A DNA stretch of 64,000 nt from contig NZ_JAPRAQ010000008.1 in NCBI RefSeq assembly GCF_029989365.1, forward strand, positions 186,001 to 250,000, in the 5' to 3' direction. Origin of the DNA: Bradyrhizobium sp. Arg816. Lineage in GTDB: Bacteria > Pseudomonadota > Alphaproteobacteria > Rhizobiales > Xanthobacteraceae. A program made the translations under genes and the position numbers. The notes below the pieces were generated by a model. The model worked only from the letters and a program-made list of their open reading frames with translations, was not told where the DNA came from and ran no database searches. Shown one piece after another: positions 17,835 to 26,781 of this stretch; position 1 is the stretch's first letter, and every line of letters begins with the position of its first letter.

Positions 17835-18779
17835 ATGAAACTGAACGTCGCCGTCCAGATGGACCCCATCGCCCGTATCAACATCAAGGGCGATTCCACC
17901 TTTGCACTGCTCCTGGAGGCGCAGAAGCGCGGCCATGGCCTGTCCTATTACACGCCTGACAAGCTCTCGATGGTCGGCGAGGAGATCGTCGCGCCCATCC
18001 AGCTCCTGACCGTGCGCGACGAGCCCGGCAATCACTTCACGCTGGGCGAGCCCAGGCGCGAAGCGCTCAACGGCTTCGACGTGGTGCTGCTGCGCCAGGA
18101 TCCGCCGTTCGATCTCGCCTACATCACCTCGACGCATTTCCTGGAGCGCATCCATCCGAAGACGCTGGTGGTCAACGATCCCGCCTCGGTGCGCAACGCG
18201 CCGGAAAAACTGTTCGTGATGAACTTTCCGCAGCTGATGCCGCCGACGCTGATCTCGCGCGACCTCGACGAGATCAACGCGTTCCGGGATAAGCATGGCG
18301 CCGTCGTGATGAAGCCGCTGCACGGCCATGGCGGCGCGGCAGTGTTCCGCGTGATGCCGCAGGACATGAATTTCGGCTCGCTGTTCGACATGTTCTCGGT
18401 CACCTTCAAGGAGCCCTGGGTGATCCAGCAGTTCATCCCCGAGGTGAAGCACGGCGACAAGCGCATCATCCTCGTCAACGGCGAGTTCGCCGGCGCGGTG
18501 AACCGCGTGCCGGCCGCCGACGACCTCCGCTCCAACATGGTCCGTGGCGGCGCCGCGCAGGAGACCGAGCTCACGCCACGCGAGCGCGAGATCTGCGCCA
18601 CCGTCGGCCCGGCGCTGCGCGAGCGCGGCCTGCTGTTCGTCGGCATCGACGTCATCAACGGCAACCTCACCGAGATCAACGTGACATCGCCGACGGGCAT
18701 CCGCGCCATCGCGCGGCTCGGCGGCCCTGATGTCGCGGCGAAACTCTGGGACGTGATCGAGCAGAAGCGGGCGAAGTAG
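17835..18779 (+). CDS. gshB: Glutathione synthetase
   Basis: A 314-residue ATP-grasp ligase that joins gamma-glutamylcysteine and glycine. The ATG at 17835 (MKLNVAVQMDPIARINIKGDSTFALLLEAQ) is the family N terminus; the frame is open upstream but unlike GshB. The ATP-grasp parts are visible as MKPLHGHGGAAVFRV, EVKHGDKRIILVNGEFAGAVNRVP and the metal-binding GIDVINGNLTEINVTSPTG. It follows yraN in the rsmI-yraN-gshB order common in Hyphomicrobiales. Confidence 0.96.
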   Translation: MKLNVAVQMDPIARINIKGDSTFALLLEAQKRGHGLSYYTPDKLSMVGEEIVAPIQLLTVRDEPGNHFTLGEPRREALNGFDVVLLRQDPPFDLAYITSTHFLERIHPKTLVVNDPASVRNAPEKLFVMNFPQLMPPTLISRDLDEINAFRDKHGAVVMKPLHGHGGAAVFRVMPQDMNFGSLFDMFSVTFKEPWVIQQFIPEVKHGDKRIILVNGEFAGAVNRVPAADDLRSNMVRGGAAQETELTPREREICATVGPALRERGLLFVGIDVINGNLTEINVTSPTGIRAIARLGGPDVAAKLWDVIEQKRAK

Positions 18780-18789
18780 GGCGCTCACG

Positions 18790-18875
18790 CGTAGCCCGGA
18801 TGGAGCGCAGCGAAATCCGGGATCTCACAACGCGCTGCACGACCCCGGATTGCGCTTCGCTCCATCCGGGCTACG
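18790..18875. repeat. Dispersed palindrome, family A copy 2
   Basis: Nearly the same arms as the copy at 14820-14906: CGTAGCCCGGATGGAGCGCAG on the left and CGCTCCATCCGGGCTACG on the right. It begins 10 bases after the gshB stop. Confidence 0.85.
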
Positions 18876-18902
18876 GACATCAATTGAAACACGAGGCACC
18901 AC

Positions 18903-19013
18903 GCTCCTCACCCTGAGGAGCCGCGCTTGCGCGGCGTCTCGAAGGGGCGAGGCCACCGGCCGGGCCTTCATCCTTCGAGACGCTTGCTGCGCAAACCCCT
19001 CAGGATGAGGAGC
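18903..19013. repeat. Dispersed palindrome, family B copy 1 (CCTGAGGAGC)
   Basis: CTCACCCTGAGGAGC on the left is mirrored by CCTCAGGATGAGGAGC on the right, with inner arms GGCGTCTCGAAGG and CCTTCGAGACGC. A second copy is at 54849-54944. Confidence 0.85.
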
Positions 19014-19285
19014 GACTACCGCGCACGCTGCGCGAAGCGCCCATGACTAACCACCCATTCACCATGACGCCGCGCGCATCGTTCGAACGAACGTCCCGCC
19101 CTGCGTGAATCTACGGGGCCATTGACCGACCGGATAACGCGACGTTCACCATCTGCCCAGAACGCGCATCGTCACGGGCCATCACACTCGGCCTCGCAAC
19201 ACCCCTTATACTTTTACTCCCTACTCATCGACGCAGGGGAACCCGCCACGTGCGGTTCGAGTACCCCGCGTAAGAGTAGAAGCGT

Positions 19286-20101
19286 ATGAACACCGCACGC
19301 ATTGTCGTTCTCGTCATCGCGCTGGGCGCCGGCGGTGTCGCTGCGTATCTGGCGAGCGGCTTTGACAACAAGCCCGCGCCCGCCCTTCCCGTCGCCGAAA
19401 AGCTGCCGACGGTCGAGGTGCTGATCGCGAAGAACGACATCCAGCTCGGCCAGGCCGTGAAACCCGAGGATCTGCAATGGCAGTCCTGGCCGGCGGCGAC
19501 CGCGAGCAGCGCCTTCATCCGCCGCGACAGCAGGCCCGACGCCCAGACCCAGATCGCAGGCTCGATCGCGCGCGTGCCATTGATGCAGGGCGAGCCGATC
19601 CGCGAGCAGAAGCTGGTGAGGGCCGAGGGCTCGGGCTTCATGGCCGCGATCCTGCCCTCCGGCATGCGGGCCGTCTCCACCGAGATTTCAGCCGAGACCG
19701 GCGCCGGCGGCTTCATCCTGCCGAACGACCGCGTCGACATCGTCCTGACACGGCGCCTGAAGAACCCTGATGGCGCCAACGGCGCGACCGGCGGCAACGA
19801 CCTGATCCTGTCTGAGGTCATCCTGAGCAACATCCGTGTGCTCGCGATCGACCAGGCGCCGAAAGAAAAAGACGGCCAGAACGCCGTGCTCGGCAAGACC
19901 GTCACGCTCGAGCTCAAGCCGGACCAGGTCGCGACGCTGTCGGCCTCGCGCCAGGGCGGCACGCTGACGCTCGCGTTGCGAAGCATCGCCGATGCCAACG
20001 CGTCGGAGATTTCGATCGAAGACCTGGCGGCCAAGCGGCCCGGCGGCGTGAACGTGATCCGCTTCGGGGTGCAGGCACGGCAACTGACGTCACAGAAGTG
20101 A
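19286..20101 (+). CDS. cpaB: Flp pilus assembly protein CpaB (RcpC)
   Basis: A 271-residue protein with one N-terminal membrane anchor (IVVLVIALGAGGVAAYLASG) and an SAF-type beta-clip domain (VEVLIAKNDIQLGQAVKPEDLQ). The middle has the CpaB signature ILPSGMRAVSTEISAETGAGGFILPNDRVDIVLTRR. CpaB acts in the periplasm with the CpaC secretin in building Tad/Flp pili. It starts the rightward cpaB-cpaC-cpaD-cpaE operon, with cpaC 13 bases behind. Confidence 0.95.
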   Translation: MNTARIVVLVIALGAGGVAAYLASGFDNKPAPALPVAEKLPTVEVLIAKNDIQLGQAVKPEDLQWQSWPAATASSAFIRRDSRPDAQTQIAGSIARVPLMQGEPIREQKLVRAEGSGFMAAILPSGMRAVSTEISAETGAGGFILPNDRVDIVLTRRLKNPDGANGATGGNDLILSEVILSNIRVLAIDQAPKEKDGQNAVLGKTVTLELKPDQVATLSASRQGGTLTLALRSIADANASEISIEDLAAKRPGGVNVIRFGVQARQLTSQK

Positions 20102-20114
20102 TGATGGGGACACC

Positions 20115-21632
20115 ATGAACTACGGGGATGATCGAACGGGCCTGCGCATTCGGGGGAAGCGCGCACGCTCGTTCTGGACGGGGGCGGTGCTGATGCTGGG
20201 GCTGATCGCAGCTCCCGACTTCGTCACCGCGGCGGATGCGCCGGTCGGCGACCAGGCGCCGATGCAGGCGCCGGATCTCGGCGTGTCGCCGGTTTCGACC
20301 ATCGCGCCGGCGCGCACGCGCTCGCTGTCGCTCGGCGTCGGCAAGTCCGTCGTCATCGACCTGCCGCGCGAGGTCAAGGACGTGCTGGTGGCCGATCCCA
20401 AGATCGCCAATGCAGTGATCCGCTCGTCGCAGCGCGCCTATATCATTGGCGGCCAGGTCGGCCAGACCAACGTCGTGTTCTTCACCGCCGACGGCCAGCA
20501 GGTTGCCTCCTACGACATCGCGGTGAAGCGTGATCTCAACGGCATGCGCACCGCGCTGCGCCAATCGCTGCCGGGCGTGCAGATCGAAGGCGTCGGCGAC
20601 AGCGTGATGCTGACCGGCTCGGTGTCGAGCCCGATCGAGGCCCAGCAGGCCGGCGACGTCGCCGCAAAACTCGTTGGCGGCGCGGACAAGGTGGTCAACA
20701 ACATCGTCGTGCGCGGCCGTGACCAGGTGATGCTCAAGGTCGTGGTCGGCGAAGTCCGCCGCGACATCGTCAAGCAGCTCGGCGTCGACCTCAGCGCCAG
20801 CCTGAATGCCGGGACTGCGGTCGTGAACTTCAACAATTCCAACCCGTTCTCGGTCTCTGGCGGACCGATCGTCGGCAGCAACGGGCTCGGCGTGGCCGGC
20901 CTCGCCAAGGGTGTCGCCACCGTCAGCGCCACGATGCGCGCGATGGAAAGCGCCGGCGTCATGCGCACGCTTGCCGAACCGAGCCTGACCGCGATCTCGG
21001 GTGAATCCGCCACCTTCATCGCCGGCGGCGAATTCCCGATCCCTGCAGGCTATTCCTGCGATCCGGTCACCCACGTCTGTACCACCCAGGTCACCTACAA
21101 GAAGTTCGGCATCTCGCTGAACTTCACCCCGCTCGTGCTCAGCGAAGGCCGTATCAGCCTGCGCGTGATGACCGAGGTCTCGGAGCTGTCGAACACGAAT
21201 GCGATCACGCTGACGCAGGCGGTGTCCTCGACCTCGAGCAACTCGATCACCATCCCCTCGGTCCAGACCCGCCGCGCCGAGACCACGCTGGAGATTCCCT
21301 CCGGGGGCTCGATGGCGATGGCCGGGCTGATCCAGCAGAAGACCAAGCAGGCCATCAACGGCCTGCCCGGCGTCGACCAGGTGCCGATCATCGGCGCGCT
21401 GTTCCGCAGCCAGGACTTCGTCAACAACGAGACCGAGCTGATGGTGATCGTGACGCCCTATGTGGTGCGCGCGGTCGCCCAGAAGGAATTGTCGCGACCA
21501 GACGACGGCTTTGCGCCGGCCTCGGACGCGCAGACGGCGCTGCTCGGCCGCATGAACCGGCTCTATGGCATCGCGCGCAGCGTCGATCCGATGGAAGGCA
21601 GCCGCGGCGATTTCGGCTTCATCATCGACTGA
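20115..21632 (+). CDS. cpaC: Tad/Flp pilus outer-membrane secretin CpaC
   Basis: A 505-residue secretin. A signal peptide (hydrophobic FWTGAVLMLGLIAAPDFVTAA, cleaved near residue 40) is followed by the N-terminal domain with VGKSVVIDLPREVKDVLVADPKIANAVI, a BON-like region (QIEGVGDSVMLTGSVSSPIEAQ), and the secretin core ending LPGVDQVPIIGALFRSQDFVNNETELMVIVTPYVV. It forms the outer-membrane ring through which the Flp pilus passes. An insert with two cysteines (SCDPVTHVC) in the core is common in CpaC. Confidence 0.95.
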   Translation: MNYGDDRTGLRIRGKRARSFWTGAVLMLGLIAAPDFVTAADAPVGDQAPMQAPDLGVSPVSTIAPARTRSLSLGVGKSVVIDLPREVKDVLVADPKIANAVIRSSQRAYIIGGQVGQTNVVFFTADGQQVASYDIAVKRDLNGMRTALRQSLPGVQIEGVGDSVMLTGSVSSPIEAQQAGDVAAKLVGGADKVVNNIVVRGRDQVMLKVVVGEVRRDIVKQLGVDLSASLNAGTAVVNFNNSNPFSVSGGPIVGSNGLGVAGLAKGVATVSATMRAMESAGVMRTLAEPSLTAISGESATFIAGGEFPIPAGYSCDPVTHVCTTQVTYKKFGISLNFTPLVLSEGRISLRVMTEVSELSNTNAITLTQAVSSTSSNSITIPSVQTRRAETTLEIPSGGSMAMAGLIQQKTKQAINGLPGVDQVPIIGALFRSQDFVNNETELMVIVTPYVVRAVAQKELSRPDDGFAPASDAQTALLGRMNRLYGIARSVDPMEGSRGDFGFIID

Positions 21633-21684
21633 GACGGACGGTTTGGGGACCGGGGCAAGAAACGGGGCAAGAGGGGACAAAGCG

Positions 21685-22419
21685 ATGACGAAGACGATCG
21701 CCGATCGACGTCGCAACCTGCGGATCGCGCTGGCGCTGACGGGGCTTTCCGTCATGCTCGGCGCCTGCAACACCACCGGGGACATCGTCACCCAGACGGT
21801 GCCGACCGACTATCGCCAGCGCCACCCGATCGCGGTGCAGGAAGCCAAGAAGTCGATCGTGATCTTCGTCGGCAAGGCGCGCGGGGGCCTCTCCACCGCG
21901 CAGCACGCGGACGTCGCGGGCATTGCCAGGGACTGGGTGCGCGAAGGCACCGGTTCAGTGGTCGTCGACGTGCCGAGCGACGCTGCGAATTCACGCGCCG
22001 CGGCGGCGACCTATCACGAAATCCGGTCGGTGCTCGCATCCGGCGGCGTGCCGTCGCGCGCCATCGTCCAGCATCCCTATCGCCCCGAGGATCCCGGCCT
22101 GCTGCCGACCATCCGCCTGAGCTATTCGAAGATCGCCGCGGTCGCCGGCCCCTGCGGGCTGTGGCCGGAAGACGTCGGTCCGAACATCCTCGACCCCGGC
22201 TACAACGAGAACCGGCCGTACTTCAATCTGGGCTGCGCCAGCCAGCGCAACCTCGCGGCCATGATCGACAACCCCGCCGACCTCGAGCAGCCGCGGGCGG
22301 AGACGCCCGCCTACACTGCACGGCGCGAGATCGCCTTCGAGCGCTACCGCAAGGGCATGGCGACCACGACCATGTATCCCGAGGCCGAAAAGGCCAAACT
22401 CAGCGACACCGGCAAATGA
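21685..22419 (+). CDS. cpaD: Tad pilus lipoprotein CpaD
   Basis: A 244-residue lipoprotein from the ATG at 21685, preceded by GAGGGG. The lipobox LGACNTTGD puts the lipid-bearing Cys near residue 28. The body includes YRQRHPIAVQEAKKSIVIFVG and GCASQRNLAAMIDNPADLEQPR, the conserved CpaD segments. CpaD helps the secretin reach or stay in the outer membrane. Its stop overlaps the cpaE start (ATGA). Confidence 0.94.
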   Translation: MTKTIADRRRNLRIALALTGLSVMLGACNTTGDIVTQTVPTDYRQRHPIAVQEAKKSIVIFVGKARGGLSTAQHADVAGIARDWVREGTGSVVVDVPSDAANSRAAAATYHEIRSVLASGGVPSRAIVQHPYRPEDPGLLPTIRLSYSKIAAVAGPCGLWPEDVGPNILDPGYNENRPYFNLGCASQRNLAAMIDNPADLEQPRAETPAYTARREIAFERYRKGMATTTMYPEAEKAKLSDTGK

Positions 22420-23708
22420 CAAGTTTTCACGACGACGAAGAAGCGGACGACCCGCGGCACCCCGAGGACCACATTGCGCCGGTTCCTCGCATCTCGGTGC
22501 AGGCCTTTTGCGAGACCGAGCAGACGCTCGCCGCGATCACCGCCGCCGGGCAGGATCGCCGTCTCGCCAAGGCGCATCTCACCGCCAAGGGCGGCGGCCT
22601 TGCCGCGGCCATCGAAGTCTATGACACGATGCCGACGCCGAACGTCATCGTGATCGAATCCGACGGCACACGCGATATCCTCGAGGGCCTCGACGATCTC
22701 GCCGGCGTCTGCGATCCCGGCACCCGGGTGGTCGTGATCGGCAACCCCAACGACACCGCGCCCTATCGCGAGCTGGTCCGCCGCGGCGTCAACGACTACG
22801 TGGTGGGACCGGTCGAAACCCTCGACGTCGTCCGCTCGATCTGCAGCCTGTTCTCGGCCTCGGAAGCCATCATCACCGGCCGCGTCATCGCGGTGGTCGG
22901 CGCCAAGGGCGGCGTCGGTGCGTCCACGGTCGCGCACAACGTGGCCTGGACTATCGCGCGCGACCTCGCGCTCGATTCTGTCGTGATCGATCTCGACCTC
23001 GCCTTCGGCACCGCCGGCCTCGACTACAACCAGGACCCGGCGCAGGGCATCGCCAACGCGGTGCTCTCGCAGGACCGGCCGGACACGGCGCTGATGGAGC
23101 GCCTGCTCGCCAAATGCACCGAGCGCCTCAGTCTCCTCGCTGCGCCCGCGACGCTCGACCGCGTCTACGATTTCGGCGCCGAAGCTTTTGATGCGATCTT
23201 CGATACGCTGCGCATGACCACGCCCTGCATCGTGCTCGACGTTCCCCACCAATGGTCGGGCTGGACGCGCCGCGCGCTCGTCAATGCCGACGACATCGTG
23301 ATCGTGGCCGAGCCCGATCTGGCCAATCTGCGCAACACCAGGAACATGCTGAGCGTGCTCAAGGCGGCACGGCCCAACGACCGTCCGCCGCTGTACTGCA
23401 TCAACCAAGTCGGCATGCACAAGCGCGCGGAGATCGACGTCAAGGCGTTCGCCAAGACCATGGAGAGCCAGCCGATCGCGGCGATCCCGTTCGACTCGAA
23501 ACTGTTCTCGACCGCGGCCAACAACGGCCAGATGATCGCGGAGGTCTCCAAGAACCACCGCACCACCCTTCTGTTCCAGAACATGGCGAACCGCCTCGCC
23601 GGGCGTGGCGAGGTGAAGAAGCCGAAGCGCTCGCTGCTCGGACCGCTCCTGAAGAAGCTCAAGGGCAGGGCGGGTCGCGGGTCAGCCCCGCATCGCAAGG
23701 TGTCGTAA
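22416..23708 (+). CDS. cpaE: Tad pilus localisation ATPase CpaE
   Basis: A 430-residue protein from the ATG at 22416, overlapping the cpaD stop. The N-terminal half is receiver-like without a clear phospho-acceptor; the C-terminal half is a MinD/ParA-type ATPase with the deviant Walker A AKGGVGASTVAHN and switch region VVIDLDLAFGTAGLDYNQDP. CpaE places the Tad machine in the cell. It is the last gene in this direction: no cpaF, tadB or tadC follows. A perfect 12-bp hairpin stands after the stop. Confidence 0.95.
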   Translation: MTSFHDDEEADDPRHPEDHIAPVPRISVQAFCETEQTLAAITAAGQDRRLAKAHLTAKGGGLAAAIEVYDTMPTPNVIVIESDGTRDILEGLDDLAGVCDPGTRVVVIGNPNDTAPYRELVRRGVNDYVVGPVETLDVVRSICSLFSASEAIITGRVIAVVGAKGGVGASTVAHNVAWTIARDLALDSVVIDLDLAFGTAGLDYNQDPAQGIANAVLSQDRPDTALMERLLAKCTERLSLLAAPATLDRVYDFGAEAFDAIFDTLRMTTPCIVLDVPHQWSGWTRRALVNADDIVIVAEPDLANLRNTRNMLSVLKAARPNDRPPLYCINQVGMHKRAEIDVKAFAKTMESQPIAAIPFDSKLFSTAANNGQMIAEVSKNHRTTLLFQNMANRLAGRGEVKKPKRSLLGPLLKKLKGRAGRGSAPHRKVS

Positions 23709-23730
23709 GCGAAACAGCGGTGTTGTCTCC

Positions 23731-23759
23731 GTTCCCTCCCCCCTTGCGGGGGAGGGAAC
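23731..23759 (+). terminator. Strong hairpin between convergent cpaE and tadD-like genes
   Basis: GTTCCCTCCCCC at 23731-23742 pairs perfectly with GGGGGAGGGAAC at 23748-23759 around a five-base loop. It lacks a long T-run on either strand, yet its place in a convergent junction suggests a two-way terminator. The arms resemble a common Bradyrhizobium intergenic palindrome. Confidence 0.6.
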
Positions 23760-23817
23760 GCACATCCGACGAGGCGCTAGGCGAGTTTCATCCCATAAGG
23801 TCCTAAGAGAGAGCGGG

Positions 23818-24591
23818 CTATTTGTCCGCCCGCTGCTGCTTCTTCGCCAGCAACTGCCGCAGCGCCGTGACCTTTGCTGCGGCCTGATCCGGCGGCAGGT
23901 CGGCCTTCACGATGGTCTCGGCCTCGGCCTGCTTTCCCTGCAGTCCCACGACGAGCGCCAGATTGGCGCGCACGCGGGAATCGGCGCGATTGCGCTCATA
24001 GGCGCGGCGCAGCGTTTCCTCGGCCCGCGGCAGATTGTTCTGGAGCATGTAGGACAGGCCGAGATTGGACAGAACCTGCGGCTCTTCGGGCACAATCTTC
24101 AGCGCTGCCGCATAATATTGCTGCGCCTCTTCGTTGCGACCGAGCTGATCGAGCGCCGCGCCTTGCGCCGACAGGATGCGCCAATCCGGATCCTCGGGCG
24201 TATGTGCGCGGCTGAGCACATCGAAAGCCTGCTGGAAATTGCCGCTGTCGGCGAGCGCGCGGCCGTAGCCGGCGAGCAGCGCCTTGTTGCTGGGATGGGC
24301 GAGCACGGCCTGCTCCATCACCGCAACGGCCTGGGCGCGCTGGCCGGTCTCGCGCAGCGCCGTGCCATAGTCGAGCGCGACGTTGGGATCGGAAGGCTTG
24401 GCGCGATAGCGCTCGCGAAGCGCGTCCATGTCCGGCTTCGGATCGGCCCTGCCAGCGGTTTCCGACTTGCCGCCGAGCGCGCCGGTGATGTCCTCCAGAC
24501 TCGTGGTCTGGCAGCCGCCGAGGGCAAGCATCACGAGCGCGGAAAGCAGGAATCTCGCCGGCGGAGAGGCAAGGGACGAACGCTTGGGCAT
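23818..24591 (-). CDS. TPR lipoprotein, TadD-like
   Basis: A 257-residue protein. The signal FLLSALVMLALGGCQTT carries a lipobox with Cys near residue 27. Residues 60-240 are tetratricopeptide repeats, for example PNVALDYGTALRETGQRAQAVAVMEQAVLAHPS and PQVLSNLGLSYMLQNNLPRAEETLRRAYE. TadD of the Tad pilus system has this layout and is thought to help localise the secretin. It lies next to cpaBCDE but on the opposite strand, so it has its own promoter. TadD is the likely role; a general TPR lipoprotein is the alternative. Confidence 0.8.
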   Translation of the reverse strand: MPKRSSLASPPARFLLSALVMLALGGCQTTSLEDITGALGGKSETAGRADPKPDMDALRERYRAKPSDPNVALDYGTALRETGQRAQAVAVMEQAVLAHPSNKALLAGYGRALADSGNFQQAFDVLSRAHTPEDPDWRILSAQGAALDQLGRNEEAQQYYAAALKIVPEEPQVLSNLGLSYMLQNNLPRAEETLRRAYERNRADSRVRANLALVVGLQGKQAEAETIVKADLPPDQAAAKVTALRQLLAKKQQRADK

Positions 24592-24670
24592 ACTCTGATC
24601 ACTCGGCGACTGATCAGCGATGCTTACCGATTAACGCTAAAGTCCAGTTAAGGAACCCGGCCGGTCCGGC

Positions 24671-24916
24671 TCAATCGGTGAACTCGGCGCCGAATTCGCA
24701 GCCGATGCGCCAGCGCAGGCGGCATTGGCGGGAATAATCGGGCGCGAAGATGATGGTGAATTGCGGCGGCACTTCCAGAAACTCCGCCACCACTTTCACC
24801 CCGCCATCCGAGATATCCGTGATCGTGCAGTCTCGCGGCAGCGATCCCGCGCCAAAGTGAATCTTGGCGAGCCGAGTGCATACCCGTCGTTCGCTTCTGC
24901 GGCGATTTGCAAGCAT
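24671..24916 (-). CDS. Single-domain PilZ protein
   Basis: An 81-residue protein that is one PilZ domain. The cyclic-di-GMP signature is complete: RRRSERR at residues 5-11 (RxxxR) and, some 27 residues on, DISDGG (D/NxSxxG). The C-terminal strand CRLRWRIGCEFGAEF closes the barrel. It probably binds cyclic-di-GMP and signals to a partner. Position beside the TadD-like gene suggests a link with surface attachment, but no operon is shown: the gap is 79 bases, and the gene is upstream of tadD on the same strand. Confidence 0.86.
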   Translation of the reverse strand: MLANRRRSERRVCTRLAKIHFGAGSLPRDCTITDISDGGVKVVAEFLEVPPQFTIIFAPDYSRQCRLRWRIGCEFGAEFTD

Positions 24917-25143
24917 TTGAATTGTTCACCCGTTAGATCACGGCCCATCCCGCAGCTCTAGGAGTAGCGAACATTCGTTGGGATGTGCTGATGAGAGCCG
25001 CTCGCATTCGAGGCGTAGTGTCGGCGTGATGTTTACGACCGGTTAGGGTTTTCCTGGCCCTCAGGGATGTTCTTGTATTGTTCTTGCAAGAAAGATCGGG
25101 CTCTGCTACCCCTAATTGTGCGAGAGGGCAGGCTGGTTCGGGC

Positions 25144-26682
25144 ATGGTTCAGCGGGTTTCTACCGTCGCCTTTGAGGGGATCGAGGCCCGCGCGGTCGAC
25201 GTGCAGGTGCAGGTCGCGCCCGGCCTGCCGGCCTTTGCCATCGTCGGCCTGCCCGACAAGGCGGTGTCGGAGGCACGTGAGCGCGTCCGCTCGGCGCTGA
25301 TTGCCTCGGGGCTGGCGCTGCCGGCGCGGCGGATCATCGTCAATCTCGCGCCCGCCGACCTGCCCAAGGAGGGCAGCCATTACGACCTGCCGATCGCGCT
25401 CGGGCTGATGGCCGCAATCGGCGCGATCCCGCCGGATGCGCTGACCGGTTTTACCGTTCTCGGCGAGCTCGGTCTCGACGGCTCGATCGCGCCGGTGGCC
25501 GGCGTGCTTCCCGCCGCGATCGGCGCCAATGTGCGCGAGGAAGGCTTGATCTGCCCGGCAGCCTGCGGCTCGGAGGCGGCGTGGGCGAGCCCGGACATCC
25601 AGATCATCGCGGCCCAATCGCTGATCCAGATCGCCAACCATTTCAAGGGCACGCAGGTGCTGTCGCGGCCCACGCCGCGCGTGCACGAGGTCGCCGCCTC
25701 CCCGCTCGACCTGCGCGACATCAAGGGCCAGGAGAGCGCCAAGCGCGCGCTGGAGATCGCGGCCGCCGGCGGACATCACCTGCTCATGATCGGCGCACCC
25801 GGTGCCGGCAAGTCGATGCTGGCGGCACGCCTGCCCTCGATCCTGCCGCCGCTGTCGCCGGGCGAATTGCTCGAAGTCTCCATGATCGCCTCCGTTGCCG
25901 GCGAGATCCAGGGCGGTGCGCTGACCGCGCGGCGGCCGTTCCGTTCACCGCATCACTCCGCCAGCATGGCCGCGCTCACCGGCGGCGGCATGCGCGCAAA
26001 ACCCGGCGAGATCTCGCTCGCGCATCAGGGCGTGCTGTTCCTCGACGAGCTGCCCGAATTCGATCCGCGCGTGCTGGATTCGCTGCGCCAGCCGCTGGAG
26101 AACGGCGAGGTCTCCGTCTCCCGCGCCAATCATCGCGTGACTTATCCCGCGCGCTTCATGCTGGTCGCGGCGATGAATCCGTGCCGCTGCGGCCATGCGT
26201 TCGAGCCCGGCTATGCCTGCAAGCGCGGCCGCATCGATCGCTGCACCGGCGACTACCAGGCGCGCATCTCCGGTCCGCTGATGGACCGCATCGATTTGCG
26301 CATCGAGGTTCCCGCGGTGACCGCAGCGGATCTGATCCTGCCTCCGCCGGCCGAGGGCTCGGCGGAAGTCGCCGCGCGCGTGGCAGCCGCGCGCGACATC
26401 CAGCTCGCGCGCTACGCGGATGCGGGCCTGCCGCATGTTCGCACCAATGCCGAGGCGCCAGCCTCGGTGTTGGAAGACGTCGCCAAGCCGGATGCGCAAG
26501 GCGCCAAATTGCTGCGCGACGCCGCCGAGACCATGCGGCTGTCGGCGCGCGGCTATCACCGCGTGCTGCGGGTGGCCCGCACGCTCGCCGATCTCGACGG
26601 CGCCGACAAGATCGGCCGGCTGCATCTCGCCGAGGCGCTGTCCTACCGCGCACTCGCGGAGGATGTGCGGCAGATGGCCTGA
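25144..26682 (+). CDS. YifB/ComM family Mg-chelatase-like AAA+ ATPase
   Basis: A 512-residue protein from the ATG at 25144 (MVQRVSTVAFEGIEARAVDVQVQVAPGLPAFAIVGLPDKAV), the normal family start. The N-terminal Lon-protease-like domain is followed by the AAA+ core with Walker A GAPGAGKSMLAARLP and Walker B VLFLDELPEF, a zinc-like Cys cluster (CRCGH...CKRGRIDRC) and the C-terminal helical part. ComM homologues are hexameric helicases for branch migration in natural transformation. Whether this organism is competent is not shown. Confidence 0.93.
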   Translation: MVQRVSTVAFEGIEARAVDVQVQVAPGLPAFAIVGLPDKAVSEARERVRSALIASGLALPARRIIVNLAPADLPKEGSHYDLPIALGLMAAIGAIPPDALTGFTVLGELGLDGSIAPVAGVLPAAIGANVREEGLICPAACGSEAAWASPDIQIIAAQSLIQIANHFKGTQVLSRPTPRVHEVAASPLDLRDIKGQESAKRALEIAAAGGHHLLMIGAPGAGKSMLAARLPSILPPLSPGELLEVSMIASVAGEIQGGALTARRPFRSPHHSASMAALTGGGMRAKPGEISLAHQGVLFLDELPEFDPRVLDSLRQPLENGEVSVSRANHRVTYPARFMLVAAMNPCRCGHAFEPGYACKRGRIDRCTGDYQARISGPLMDRIDLRIEVPAVTAADLILPPPAEGSAEVAARVAAARDIQLARYADAGLPHVRTNAEAPASVLEDVAKPDAQGAKLLRDAAETMRLSARGYHRVLRVARTLADLDGADKIGRLHLAEALSYRALAEDVRQMA

Positions 26683-26781
26683 TCATTCCGCGCATCAACC
26701 CGGCGGTAACGAGTTTCCTTTACGCTCTGCAAACCATAAGGCCCAAGCGTTCCCCACACAGGGCCGGGCGAGTAGCGTGTC

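Larger units (their letters stand above)
18780..19285. other. Gene-less stretch between gshB and cpaB
   Basis: About 500 bases. The left half is two dispersed palindromes (18790-18875 and 18903-19013). The right half, 19020-19285, must hold the cpaB leader. I looked for a Flp pilin gene, which often opens Tad loci, and found none. Confidence 0.6.

Noticed and set aside
17769..17838. Extended N terminus of gshB and C terminus of yraN in the shifted frames
   Set aside because: Both extensions are basic low-complexity translations; the family starts and ends are better placed at 17835 and 17824.
19014..19285. Flp pilin gene upstream of cpaB
   Set aside because: No frame with the short hydrophobic Flp pattern and G/E-Y cleavage site was found on either strand.
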